From assembly GCA_963978895.1 (NCBI GenBank), contig OZ022242.1:11565441-11629440 (forward strand): DNA of 64,000 nt, written 5' to 3'. Below, one piece after another: positions 1-14,733 of the stretch (position 1 is its first letter; every line of letters begins with the position of its first letter). This stretch comes from Erpobdella octoculata (lineage: Eukaryota > Annelida > Clitellata > Hirudinida > Erpobdellidae). The notes below the pieces were generated by a model. It made no database searches and had not been told where the DNA came from. It was given only the letters and a program-made list of their open reading frames with translations. The translations under genes and the position numbers were made by a program.

Positions 1-93
<93 letters not shown>
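1..93. repeat. (AC)n-(AT)n-(GT)n microsatellite
   Basis: Runs of AC, then AT from about base 19 to 56, then GT. The AC and GT parts are complementary, so the block is self-complementary and could fold back. Open frames through it are repeat artefacts. Confidence 0.97.
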
Positions 94-96
<3 letters not shown>

Positions 97-226
97 GTGT
101 TAGTGTTAGTGTTAGTGTTAGTGTTAGTGTTAGTGTTAGTGTTAGTGTTAGTGTTAGTGTTAGTGTTAGTGTTAGTGTTAGTGTTAGTGTTAGTGTTAGT
201 GTTAGTGTTAGTGTTAGTGTTAGTGT
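94..226 (+). repeat. (TTAGTG)n hexamer array
   Basis: About 22 almost perfect copies of the hexamer TTAGTG directly follow the GT run. The unit differs by one base from the animal telomere unit TTAGGG. Nothing else telomeric surrounds it, so I read it as a simple repeat grown out of the neighbouring GT tract. Confidence 0.95.
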
Positions 227-240
227 GTGTGTGTGTGTTT

Positions 241-734
241 TTCTGTTCCATTTTCATATAAAAAGGACATAATTGCACCTTATTGTTTTTTCAAAATAAC
301 TTTTTTAAATAATTTAAAAAAATATTCTAAATAGCTTAGGACCTATCCTCAAACACACCAAATGTACACAAAAAATGTAATAAAAATCGGTTCAGCCGTT
401 TCAAATAGTGACTGATAATCATATGCTACAAACTGTTAACATTGGACAGTGAAGGTCGAAAAACTATTTACGTAAAAATTTAGATATGGATGAAGATGAG
501 CTGAAAATATAATAATTCTTATATATAACAAAATTTAACAAAAATTATAGTTATCCACACCAGTAGAATTAAACATTACCACACGTTGTTCTCACGCTGT
601 GTAAGAGGTTGACCTAACAAAGGTCACAGATCAGATTGGAAAATGAAATGAGATAGTGTATAGTATTTCATAATATTAATCATCGGTTCCACTCTTTTCT
701 TATTAAGACCAGACGTGCTATATAAAAATTGTGA
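241..734. other. Intergenic DNA without recognised gene
   Basis: AT-rich, no supported exon. A phrase around 388-400 (ATCGGTTCAGCCGTTT) resembles the conserved phrase found in many decayed invertebrate mobile elements, but no borders can be drawn. Confidence 0.5.
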
Positions 735-754
735 TTGATGGACATTCAGGGCCT

Positions 755-926
755 CTTCGGAAAAGGGAAAGCGACCGAGAACGGGAAACGACCAAGAGCG
801 GGAAAGCGACCGGTAGCGGGAAGGGGCCGGGAACGCGATGGGAAAGCGGAGAAGGAAACGGTAGCGAGAGAGACAAACATTAGAAAAACCTCTAAAAATC
901 CCGGGCAACGCCGAGTGCCCCCGCTA

Positions 927-927
<1 letters not shown>
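755..927 (+). mobile_element. Helitron-like 3' fragment
   Basis: Irregular 18-bp GC-rich units (GGGAAAGCGACCG core) are followed by CCTCTAAAAA, a short hairpin CCCGGGCAACGCCG and a terminal CTAG at 924-927, then T. This is the same 3' end seen in the copies at 22774, 28473, 28991, 33773 and 57412. The hairpin is slightly eroded here. The 5' end cannot be placed. Arginine/serine-rich ORFs in every frame are products of the tandem unit and not genes. Confidence 0.65.

Positions 928-1009
<82 letters not shown>
928..1009. repeat. (TA)n microsatellite
   Basis: About 40 TA units directly behind the Helitron-like 3' end, in agreement with insertion of that family into TA-rich targets. Confidence 0.97.
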
Positions 1010-1012
<3 letters not shown>

Positions 1013-1216
1013 TTTTGACTGATGGGCATTACACGGGACGCGAGCCGCGGAAACCCCATTAAATACGCCACTGCTTACTAATATGATCATAATATAAACA
1101 TGTTTCTGTTTTTCTTTAAATTGTTGTCATAGTATTAATAGATAAGCTAAATTTGTATTTTAACTCCAAAAACTTAATATTTTAGGTTCTATGTTTTCTT
1201 TTGTTAAAAGTGACGG

Positions 1217-1430
1217 TTTTTACACACTTTTATTACTTAACTTGATTTCTCTGTCTGTATGTATGTATGTATGTATGTCTGTCGTCAAACTTTGCAATCG
1301 ATTTTAAACTAACTTCCCAATGAGCTAGAGACTTAAAATTGTAAACATACCTCCGAACTGATGAACAATGCATTCTATCAAATTTTCGGACCGATCGGAC
1401 AAAATTTAATGAAATAATTATTTGTGATAT
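1217..1430 (+). repeat. Left arm of long inverted repeat
   Basis: About 215 bases that match the reverse complement of 4438-4657 with scattered substitutions. The arm carries a GTATG/TGTCTGTC microsatellite cassette near 1255-1281 and phrases such as CCAATGAGCTAGAGACTT and CATACCTCCGAACTGAT that occur in both arms. The two arms enclose the giant microsatellite. Confidence 0.85.
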
Positions 1431-1537
1431 TTTCGTCGAACTATTTATTGTCTGGTCATTCAGGAAAGAAAGAAAGCCGTCGAGTCCCAGAGAATGATTA
1501 AGTTTGTTCAGTTATCTCAACAAGGAGATTGGACGAC

Positions 1538-4318
<2,781 letters not shown>

Positions 4319-4437
4319 TTGGAAATTATGTATGTAAATATTGGAGCTATTAATACCAGATTATGAACAAATGAAGCAAAAACAAAGTTTTTTAAAAACA
4401 CACTTTTATATTTTTATTAAACAACGAGTATATTAGC

Positions 4438-4657
4438 ATATCACAAATAATTATTTCATTACATTTTGTCCAATCGATCCGAAAATTTGATAGAATGCAT
4501 TGTTAATCAGTTCGGAGGTATGTTTAAATTTTGAAGTCTCTAGCTCATTGGGCAGTTTATTTAAAATCGATTGCAAATTTTAACGACAGACAGATAGATA
4601 GACAGACTGACAGACAGACAGACAAAGAAGTCGAGTTAAGTAAAAGTGTGTAAAAAA
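4438..4657 (-). repeat. Right arm of long inverted repeat
   Basis: Reverse-complement partner of 1217-1430. Its cassette is GACAGACAGATAGATAGACA-type at 4586-4623, so the microsatellite inside each arm has diverged while the flanking unique parts are kept. Confidence 0.85.
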
Positions 4658-5643
4658 CATCGTTTTTCCTTAGAATCCGTTCCCGTAAAATTTAGTTGTT
4701 GTTTGTAAAAATATAAATTTAAGACATAAAATTGAGAGCGACGAGGTTTAACATACTTATAATAGGAAGATAGAAATAAATAGAAACTGAAATAGTATGT
4801 GGTTTCCTTCACAGATCGAACTGACTTGTAGGTCGGAAATAACGGATAATGAAAAACTTTACGCTTGCATGCTATCTTAGATTCAATAATAAATAAACAA
4901 GTAAATTAAAAACGAATTTTTAAAACCCAATGCTTTTATATGTAATTAAAACACAAATTTTGCAATCAATTTTTTCTTATATTACTCTTTTATTTTATAT
5001 TAAAGTCGCAAACCTTGGCAAACTTCCAGAGTACCACATCATGTTAAATAAACAACTTAGCTAGCTTCCCATGAGACAAATTTTATTCAATTTGCGGTTT
5101 CTTGTAGACTGTTAAATAAACAAACTGCTTATTAACTAAATTAATTGACTTATTGTAAAACTAATAATTGAATATTGCATTGTCTTCTATTTAGTATTTT
5201 GAGCATGTATGCAAAATTTGAAAAAATCTATCATCAGGAAGTGACTCAAAAATTGATTGCAAGATTTGAAACAGACAGAGAAACAAACAGACAGAGAAAC
5301 AAACAGAGACGACGAGTAGATAAAAGCATTGGGAAAAAAGTCAGTCGTCTCTCAGTTTTCAGGTCGATCTAATAAATATAAAGGATATAAGGTTGAAGAA
5401 TGACGACTGCGTTAGAGATTAAATTGGAAAAAATCGCTTTGTACTAAAATGGCAGATGATGGAACCATTAAAATAAATAGAGTTGCGTGGGGCACGGAGA
5501 ACGGGTAGCTGAATCATAGTAAAGTTTATTTTTATTGATTGATTGAACACAGTGAAAATAATATAAGGGATTTGACAAACAAAGTTGAATTATTTTAAAG
5601 GATTGAAAGATTATACTATCCCAGATTTCAACAGCATTAGATT
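4658..5643. other. Intergenic DNA with decayed dispersed repeats
   Basis: No supported exon. A segment around 5200-5335 has the layout of the dispersed family described at 5644 (a GCAAGATTTGAAACAGACAGAG phrase, then AACAGAGA runs), but is too diverged to delimit. Confidence 0.45.
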
Positions 5644-5880
5644 TACAAACTTTTATTCAATCTCTGTACGCAAATCTTGCAAGTAAAATTTAACAAGTTT
5701 TTTGATTAGTTAGTAAGCTGAAACTTTTAGCATAGCTTTATTTATATTGGATGAAAATGCATGATTAAATTGAAAAAAAAACCGAAAAACCTAATTTGAA
5801 TATCTTTCGTATTTCTAACCCTATTAAAATAAAAGTTTGTGTTGAAAAACTCGTTTATTCCTTTACTTGTTTGTTTATAA
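5644..5880 (+). repeat. Dispersed repeat family DR-A, copy 1
   Basis: About 240 bp; shared phrases are CAAACTTTTATTTA, CTGTACGCAAATCTTGCAAG, TAAAATTTAACCAGC, AGCATAGCTTTATATTGGAT, TCTTTCGTATTTCTAA and AAAACTCGTTT...ACTTGTTTA. The same text recurs at 27510-27665, 27661-27925, 37693-37970, 56020-56225, 57785-58010 and 61612-61880. No coding capacity. Confidence 0.8.
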
Positions 5881-6209
5881 AAATACCTCCAAAGTACAAA
5901 AACGTTTTCACTAAATTATTAAAAAATATTGTTTTCTGTTTTTCCATGGAAAACAAAAATGACAATAATTTGGTACAATTTTTTGCTACATACATAGTAG
6001 CCTATTTTTGAACATTATTTAAAATTGCCAGACTGGTTAGAAATATTGTGCACATTATGAACTTTATAAATATGTTTTAATGAGTCTTACCAGATTTGGT
6101 TTTAGGCAACATTTTCAGGACACTACCCAAATCAAAACACCAACATTTGAAACAAATTACTAAACACCGGGGAAGAGGGTATTCGCCGGGAAGGCATTAA
6201 AAATTCCAT

Positions 6210-6546
6210 AAATATGCCTTGACGACACACACCATGATTCTGCTGAGGAAAAACAAAGAAGATTTTCCAGCATCAAGATACTTCCAGACAGCGAATAGAG
6301 TAGGACTACGGGGTCACAGGTACAAGATCTTCGAACAATCGGAGGGGAAATTTAAGCAGAGATTCTTCAGCAGCAGAGTCATCAATGCCTGGAACCAGCT
6401 GAGTGAAGAAGCAGTTTCTGTTGAGTCGATTAAACATTTTAAAATTATGCTTGGACAAATTGGTTTTTAAACAGTATTGGTTATCACACAGGCTCTTTAG
6501 TCTTCTGGACCACTTTAAACCATGTTATTATTATTTATTATTATTA
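6210..6546 (+). pseudogene. LINE ORF2 C-terminal fragment and 3' tail
   Basis: An open stretch 6219-6470 translates to residues such as RVGLRGHRYKIFEQ and SSRVINAWNQLSEEAVS, the conserved ending of Jockey/CR1-type LINE ORF2 proteins, and stops with TAA. A short 3' UTR and a (TTA)n-like tail follow to 6546, where the 177-bp satellite begins. Only the last tenth of the element is present, as expected of a 5'-truncated insertion. Confidence 0.7.
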
Positions 6547-8815
6547 ATTGTCGGCTTCTGAATATTTGATATTTTGTAGCAACATGATTGAACTAAATTA
6601 TAAAATTAAATAAAAATTTTCACAATAATAGTTACCGAGATATTAGCTCTGCAATATCGGTGTTGTTAAAGCGTAAATCAGAGAGGGGTCTACTACCTGA
6701 GTATCTGCTAGGTAGTAAAAGTAATTGTCGGCTTCTGAATTTTTGATATTTTGTAAAAATATGATCGAACAAAATTATAAAATTAAATGAAAAATTTGAC
6801 AATAATAGTTACCGAGATATTAGCTCTGCAATATCGGTGTTGTTAAAGCGTAAATCAGAGAGGGGTCTACTGCCTGAGTGTCTGCTAGGTAGTGAAAGTA
6901 ATTGTCGGCTTCTGAATTTTTGATATTTTGTAGCAACATGATTGAACTAAATTATAAAATTAAATGAAAAATTTTCACAATAATAGTTACCGAGATATTA
7001 GCTCTGCAATATCGGTGTTGTTAAAGCGTAAATCAGAGAGGGGTCTACTACCTGAGTGTCTGCTAGGTAGTAAAAGTAATTGTCGGCTTCTGAATTTTTG
7101 ATATTTTGTAGAAACATGATTGAAATAAATTATAAAATTAAATAAAAATTTTCACAATAGTAGTTACCGAGATATTAGCTCTGCAACATCGGTGTTGTTA
7201 AAGCGTAAATCAGAGAGGGGTCTACTAACTGAGTGTCTGCTAGGTAGTAAAAGTAATTGTCGGCTTCTGAAATTTTGATATTTTGTAGAAACATGATTGA
7301 AATAAATTATAAAATTAAATAAAAATTTTCACAATAATAGTTACCGAGATATTAGCTCTGCAACATCGGTGTTGTTAAAGCGTAAATCAGAGAGGGGTCT
7401 ACTACCTGAGTGTCTGCTAGGTAGTAAAAGTAATTGTCGGCTTCTGAATTTTTGATATTTTGTAAAAATATGATTGAACTAAATTATAAAATTAAATGAA
7501 AAATTTGACAATAATAGTTACCGAGATATTAGCTCTGCAATATCGGTGTTGTTAAAGCGTAAATCAGAGAGGGGTCTACTACCTGAATGTCTGCTAGGTA
7601 GTAAAAGTAATTGTCGGCTTCTGAATTTTTGATATTTTGTAGAAACATGATTGAAATAAATTATAAAATTAAATAAAAATTTTCACAATAGTAGTTACCG
7701 AGATATTAGCTCTGCAACATCGGTGTTGTTAAAGCGTAAATCAGAGAGGGGTCTACTAACTGAGTGTCTGCTAGGTAGTAAAAGTAATTGTCGGCTTCTG
7801 AATTTTTGATATTTTGTAGAAACATGATTGAAATAAATTATAAAATTAAATAAAAATTTTCACAATAATAGTTACCGAGATATTAGCTCTGCAACATCGG
7901 TGTTGTTAAAGCGTAAATCAGAGAGGGGTCTACTAACTGAGTGTCTGCTAGGTAGTAAAAGTAATTGTCGGCTTCTGAATTTTTGATATTTTGTAGAAAC
8001 ATGATTGAAATAAATTATAAAATTAAATAAAAATTTTCACAATAGTAGTTACCGAGATATTAGCTCTGCAACATCGGTGTTGTTAAAGCGTAAATCAGAG
8101 AGGGGTCTACTAACTGAGTGTCTGCTAGGTAGTAAAAGTAATTGTCGGCTTCTGAATTTTTGATATTTTGTAGAAATATGATTGAACTAAATTATAAAAT
8201 TAAATAAAAATTTTCACAATAATAGTTACCGAGATATTAGCTCTGCAATATCGGTTGTTAAAGCGTAAATCAGAGAGGGGTCTACTACCTGAGTGTCTGC
8301 TAGGTAGTAAAAGTAATTGTCGGCTTCTAAATTTTTGATATTTTGTAGAAATATGATTGAACTAAATTATAAAATTAAATAAAAAATTTCACAATAATAG
8401 TTACCGAGATATTAGCTCTGCAATATCGGTGTTGTTAAAGCGTAAATCAGAGAGGGGTCTACTAACTGAGTGTCTGCTAGGTAGTAAAAGTAATTGTCGG
8501 CTTCTGAATTTTTGATATTTTGTAAAAATATGATTGAACTAAATTATAAAATTAAATAAAAATTTTCACAATAATAGTTACCGAGATATTAGCTCTGCAA
8601 CATCGGTGTTGTTAAAGCGTAAATCAGAGAGGGGTCTACTACCTGAGTGTCTGCTAGGTAGTAAAAGTAATTGTCGGCTTCTGAATTTTTGATACGTTGT
8701 TGATACATGATTAAACTGAATTCTAAAATTTAAATCAAAAATTTGACAATAATAGTTACCGAGATATAAGTTCTGGAACATCGGTTGTAAATCAGTAAGG
8801 AGTCCGCTTTGGTTC
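6547..8815 (+). repeat. 177-bp satellite array, 13 units
   Basis: The phrase ATTGTCGGCTTCTGAAT starts at 6547, 6724, 6901, 7079, 7256, 7433, 7610, 7787, 7964, 8141, 8316, 8493 and 8670, a period of 177 with one unit of 178 and one of 175. Each unit also carries AGTTACCGAGATATTAGCTC, GCGTAAATCAGAGAGGGGTC and GAGTGTCTGCTAGGTAGT. The last unit is strongly diverged. No coding frame is kept. Isolated copies of GAGTGTCTGCTAG lie downstream at 9087 and 9139. Confidence 0.97.
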
Positions 8816-11130
8816 TAAGTTTTGAATTTTGTATATGTTGTAAGAGTACAAATAAAGTTAAAATAGAAACTTAAAATTATTTATAAAACGTTTTAGTAAC
8901 TGAAAATGAGTTCCTAAAACATTGGTGGTTCCGTACATTTTTGTTTACTTTATGGTAAATGCAAATTAAATCTCAAATATCTTTTCAAATTGTTGTTGTC
9001 GGTTTTTTATTTCAACCCTATCAGTTTTAAAATTTTATTGTCTAACATTACCGATATTTCTTTTTTATATTTAAATAAAATAATTTGAGTGTCTGCTAGC
9101 TTTCCCCGTGCATTTCATAAGCTTTTCACCGTGTTACGAGTGTCTGCTAGCTTTACCGCAGTTAATTGCCTGACGGCTATTTTGGGAAAGATTAAATCTT
9201 CTGGGTCGCGGCATTGTTTTGTTATGAATAATGTTTTTGTTATTGTTAAAAGTAATAAAACTTTAAAACTCGCAAATTAATTCCAACGAACAAAAATATA
9301 ATATTGACAGAACAGCATTGACACTTTGTTAATGCCAAATGGAAAACGGAAAATGCGAAACTAAAAATCATATATCTATGCTAAAAATATCTTTTATATT
9401 TTTATGGCCCATAAACAATTATTTTATTTTATATTTTAATTGAAAAAGATATTTACTTAATTTTTTCTGTGAGATTTTCAATTGTAAACAATGAAATACT
9501 CAGAAAATTTAATAACATGCGCTCTACCCCATTTGCGCATAAATGTCATGTCGCGGAAAATTAAACATCTGTATATCTCGATAACTCAAACTCCAAATTG
9601 AAAATTTATTTTGTCCGTAAGACCAAATAGAGGGTGCTCTACAACTTTGCCATATGAAGTTTTTTTCTAGGACGCACTGTTAAGGCTGTATAGCTACCAG
9701 GGTACATACTGCGGTCCCCATGGGCCACTCCATGATTCAATGTCAATTTTTTTTAGTTATTCTAGGGCCCCCCTTAGAGTTTTCAAAAAATAAAAAAAAT
9801 GTAATATTTTGCTAAAAGTTTTTGTCTCTGTATCCTGAGGCTTTATCTTTACTAAATTCACCTCTCGACCATTAATAATTCTGATAATAGGCAGATATTT
9901 AAGAATTTCTGGGTTTTTTTCAAACCAATTCATTACAAAATATAATTCAAATAATATATAAAAAAACCATTTAGACTTTCACGGGCAGGCCCAGCAAAAA
10001 AGTTGAAAATGACACCTACCTTTTTCTAAATAGGTTTAGACGGCTCAACAACAAGTTCTTAAAACAGTAATCATTTGTAATATGAATAAAAGCTGTAAGT
10101 TCATGGACGTTAAATTGGAGGGAGCAGAGAGGTATTCTTCTTCTGACTTTTCAGAGGGCCCCCTGACGTAGTTTTGGGCCCCCAGGAAATAAAAATGGGG
10201 CCCCAAAATTGGCCTAAGAAGTGTAAAGTTGAAGATTCAGACGTTTGAACTTTTCTGTAAAGAAATGAACCACCAGTTTTTAGTTTATTTAAGGAAAGCG
10301 ATATTTGATTTTTTAAAGTAAAAAGTTATAATAAAAACTTAGTTTTTTCCATGTTGATTCGAAAGTTTCTTATATTTTCAATTTACACATATTTCAGATA
10401 AGTATTTAGAAGAACGTGGTCAAGGGTATCATCTCGCTCCAAGTATCAGTTTGTAAATTTTCACTTCCAAGATATTTCCACAAAAAGAAAGCAAGGAGTG
10501 AAGTTTATATCAAAATAATTCTATACAGTAAAAATCTATTTTTCTTTTTGAAAAAGTTTCTGTTGTTTTTCGAATACATTTAAGACAGAGAAGTTGAGAG
10601 AAGCCAAGATTATGATGCAGTTGTAAAATTCTTACAATGCAGTTGTGAAAGTTCTTACAAAGCAGTTCTAAAAGTTCTTAAGCTTAGATTCTGGAACCAG
10701 TTGGCACCAAAATTATGCCGAGCCCATGTAGTTAGATAAGTTGAACAGTCAGGAGATAGCAGTTGAAAAACTTGTAAATTAAAAGTACCACAAATGTATT
10801 GAATGCAAGTATTACTAAGGATAGAAAATAAAGTTATAGCAGCTGTTAAGATTTTGAAACCAAAAATTACCTGATCACAACTTCGCACTGAACTGAACTT
10901 CTAAACTATATCACGGAAATTGTCGAATCATTTATAAATAACCACACAAACATCGTAAAAAACAAAAAAAAGGAAATGCAGATGAATAATGAGAGATTAC
11001 AAAACCACCAACGCAAACCTCATTTGCTTCGAAATTAGGCAAAAAATGTTTTGGTTATGGCTAGAGAATAACTTCTACATTAAAATAAATAAAATAATTT
11101 AACTAATATTAACTATTTCTAACTAGTTAT
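8816..11130. other. Intergenic DNA, nothing recognised
   Basis: AT-rich with two stretches containing GGGCCCCC phrases (near 9764 and 10151, and again near 10200) that may be the worn ends of a DNA transposon. The phrase region 8960-9080 resembles 37510-37620. No supported exon, RNA gene or element border. Confidence 0.5.
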
Positions 11131-11132
11131 AG

Positions 11133-11138
11133 TTTATT
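11133..11138 (-). terminator. Poly(A) signal AATAAA
   Basis: AATAAA on the minus strand about 95 bases beyond the stop codon of the membrane-protein gene; a plausible cleavage signal for it. Confidence 0.5.
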
Positions 11139-11232
11139 CTCAGCTAACTGTTGAGCCAGCTAGCTAATAACAGACAGCATGATTTTATCAAAGTAGACAT
11201 TTTATGCTTCGGTTATAACTTAAACAGAATAA

Positions 11233-14200
11233 TTATTTCTCGCAGTTCATACTACCACTGATATAAAAAGCTCCAGTTGCAACAGTTTTACAATGTTCTT
11301 CCTGGAAATGATTTTCAATAAAATTCTGCCAGTCATGCAATGCTAATGAGCATGCATTTTTGCTGAGATCAAACTTCATTCTGACATTGTTGCAGCTGGT
11401 ACCACTGTGAAACTGATTCCACCAGTAGCATTGACAGACTAAATGATGCTGCTGCATTGCAGACAAGTGAGCGAATTTGCGACTGTTGACAAATTTTGCG
11501 AGATCCCCAAGATAGAAGTCAGCAAGACTTGGGCCGAGTGGATTTTCGAAAATAGCCAAAAACTGGTCATAGGCCGTGTCACCTTTAGAGAACCAGTGAC
11601 TGAAAACTTTTTTTATATCTGAGTTGACTCGTTTTAATTGCTTTAAAAGCAACTTAGTTTCTTTTTTCTTGCTACTGTTTTGAGAATATCCAACTGCATC
11701 TAAAGCACTCTTAAATAAAATTAAATTTATTTTGAGATTATTAAAACTTTCAAAATTCTTCAAGTTAGGATTGTGAGATACAAACGAATCAATAAAGTTA
11801 AACAGTTCCACTTTAGAATCTGTCTCATTTTTTATTTGTAAGACCTCTCTGTTGCCCAGCTTGCTAGAATTCTTTTTGACAGGTTTTAGAACTTTCATAG
11901 CTAGATCGTTAAATTTGTCAGCAAAACCTTTCAGTTGAATCTTAGATTGTTTTCTAGATTCTTTGGTTGTATCATCTTTAACAGAGGTGACCACAGAAGA
12001 CTTACTTTCTAATTTGAGATTTAAATAACTTTGGAATTCAGAAACGACTCTCACGAGATCACTTTCTCTTGTAAACTGCAAGTCGGCTTTCTTCACAATA
12101 ACTTGAGAATTGTGAACATCTTGGAGTGGCAAAACAAGATGCACATTATGATCATCATCATCACTCAGCAACTCATTCTTTACCTTGTGGTACTTGCTGC
12201 TGCTCGTCCAAATATTCTGGGCAGAACCATTCAAATTCTCTAAAGTGTTTTTACTAATTGTTTGATTCAGTAAATGCAAAATATTCTTGACAGCTGAACA
12301 GTCAGAAGCATTTCTAGAAAGATCTTTGTTTTTCTTTCTCTCGGTTTGCAGTTGCTTTCTCAAAATTTCTATCTGTTTCTGTAAAGCTAACAAATTTTTC
12401 AGTTGCAAGGGCATTGTTTCGTTGCTTTTGTTTAGCTGCAATTTAAAAAAAAAACTAAGCAATATAAATTACCAAAAAGTAATTACAATTGAGTCAAGAT
12501 TTATTCACACAAGATTTTTTCAACATTTGTGTTATGCAATGACATCCTAGCCCATGGTAGAATTCTCTATCATTTTTTTAAAAGAAGTGAATAAATTTTC
12601 AGATTAAATACTTATTACTTGAAATAAATACTTTTATGCTACAAAAATACCAATCTGGATCAGAAAAATACACACAAAAAAGAATGTCAACTTACAAGTT
12701 TGGAAACCTGATCTTTATAACATGTAAAATTTGAAGGTAACTCCATTTTTTTAATGTATACTGAAAATTAAATTTCAATGAAACAAATTTTCCAAATAAA
12801 TAGAAAATCATACGCTTTACAAATAAGAAAAAATGCAGTGACTTTTAAATCACATATTCTTTAAATCACAGATTTAAATTATGCTGCTAACATAAAAAGC
12901 TAAAAAAATTTTTTATCTGTGATTAAACAATTACTAAGGTAAACAAATTATTGTTTAATAGCAAGAGTTCAACGTAACGTACACATGGTGATGCAGCATA
13001 TGATCAGCATTCCAGCTACTAAACCTCGAAAGACCCATTTTGAAATTCCGTAAAATTTTTCTTCAGATGATAAAGACAACAGCAAACTCCTTAAGTTGTC
13101 AGAATCACCTTAAATAAATTGAAACATTTAAAGTGAAAACCCTTTTTGAACCTTAAAATTTTTTAAAGTCAAGTTTGGAATAAAAATAAGTTTACAAAAA
13201 TAATGCTGCATACATAAAGAAAAATTCTAGCTAACTTTAATTCTTTTTCATTTCTAAAAAATAATAGTTTTAAAATTAATAAAACTAAAAAAATTCCAAA
13301 TTAATTTATTTGATAAAAATTTATTGATGAAAATGCATTATATAGTTCTTTCTTTATTAATACAATTTAATCTTGTTTTAGCCTTTATACTAATTCAGTT
13401 TAAACTTAACTTGATATATCATTTGTACATTCACAATTTGTTTGTAAACTTCAAAACAATTAGCAAAATAATATATAACCCATGCCAAACACGTAACGAT
13501 TTGCCATGATTTTTTTTTATGCATCTTGTTCCATACTTATTGCCAAATACCCATACCCAGAAATAAAAAAAATCATATTATTAACTCAAGGTTGTATCAT
13601 CTTCGTGGACATCTGATGCTCTTCTGGTTCTTGATATCAGATCACATCCCACATTTTCCCAACAGTCATCAAGACAATCCTGGTCATCCACCACATCGAC
13701 ACCTTGGAATAATTTTAAATACTAATTTATTATGTGTAAAATCTATTAATACACAAAACTATGATTTAGATTAAAAAAAATTTGATAATAGATAAATAAT
13801 AATATTTAAACACTAATGAACATTTTAAATTATTTTTTTAAACCAAAAATATAATATACATACTAGAATCAGAATCACATCCTTTGACACTGTTAAACGC
13901 TTTATCTGAAAATATTAAGACCTTTTTGTAAAAAGAAATCAAAAAATATTTACCACAACAAACCTGCTGGTTCATCGTTTGGAAACTTCATTTCAGTAAT
14001 TACATTATTTGAGGTTTCACAATGTAACTCTTCGCTCTCCTTCTCCTTCAAATTTTCAATCAAATAAACTTTAATAATCCAAAAATTAAAACTGAACTTA
14101 AAATCATTCAGTGTGGTTAAGAAATTGTATATAAATCACTTAAAAAAAGTGTCAATATTTAATTAAAGTTGTGTTATATATAAAAAGTGTGGGGTCGCAG

Positions 14201-14733
14201 AAGATCAGTGCCACCAAGCTCTGTAGGAAGGGCTTTATAAATAACATTATTGGTTGATTCACCTTCAAGTTTCAAGAAAAGAGAAGTGCATAGAAAAATC
14301 ATAACCAGACTGGAAAAGATGATAAAAAATAAGCAGATTATGTTGCTTGTTATGTGAATGAAAGACGGGTAGAAAACTCACATAAGTTTCAACAAGAATG
14401 GGAAAGTTGATGATAAAATTACAAAAGTAATAAAAGCTTAATGGTTATTAGAGCTAATTTAATTATTACATGAAAGAGTACTCTTTTGGCATCTGAGACA
14501 CAAAGTATCTTATGCATTTTTCTAGTTTTTAATATATGATTGTATTACAAATTATATATTAATTCAAACTAGGTTAATAGAATTAAATTTTTTAAACTTT
14601 CTTACCAAACAAACCCTAACCCTAACCGTCTAACCCAACTACTTTAAATAAAATAGAAGTTTACTTGTGTTTTTTCGTCTTCCTCCACAAAACACCAATC
14701 TTGTTCTTGTCCAACTTCATCGAAATTATCCAT
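11233..14733 (-). CDS. Type II membrane protein with two candidate LIR motifs (CCPG1/PBXIP1-like layout)
   Basis: Seven exons joined by eye: 14733-14665, 14045-13964, 13905-13864, 13702-13586, 13108-12983, 12760-12696, 12435-11233. All borders are GT-AG and the frame stays open, giving 567 residues. The first 127 residues are acidic and contain two W-x-x-V motifs next to acidic residues, W13-C-F-V16 and W79-E-N-V82, which fit the LC3-interacting (LIR) pattern. A single membrane helix spans about 128-148, followed by KK. After it come at least six N-glycosylation sequons (N156FT, NKS, NET, NAS, NQT, NGS) and none before it, so the C-terminus should be in the ER lumen. A lysine/glutamate-rich coiled coil covers about 178-215; the last 350 residues are helical and unrecognised, ending in a Trp-rich, Cys-bearing part. 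Cytosolic LIR, one helix and luminal coiled coil is the layout of the ER-phagy receptor CCPG1 and of PBXIP1; this assignment is inference from architecture, not clear homology. Confidence 0.75.

Noticed and set aside
6547..8815. Regular 177-bp units considered as a CRISPR-like array
   Set aside because: The whole unit is repeated with no alternation of constant repeat and variable spacer, and the DNA is eukaryotic; it is a satellite.
12031..12550. Plus-strand ORFs opposite the membrane-protein gene
   Set aside because: Shadows of the minus-strand coding exon, without domains or start context.
14620..14640. CCCTAACCCTAACC considered as an interstitial telomere
   Set aside because: Only two to three units in an intron; too short to mean a fused or lost telomere.
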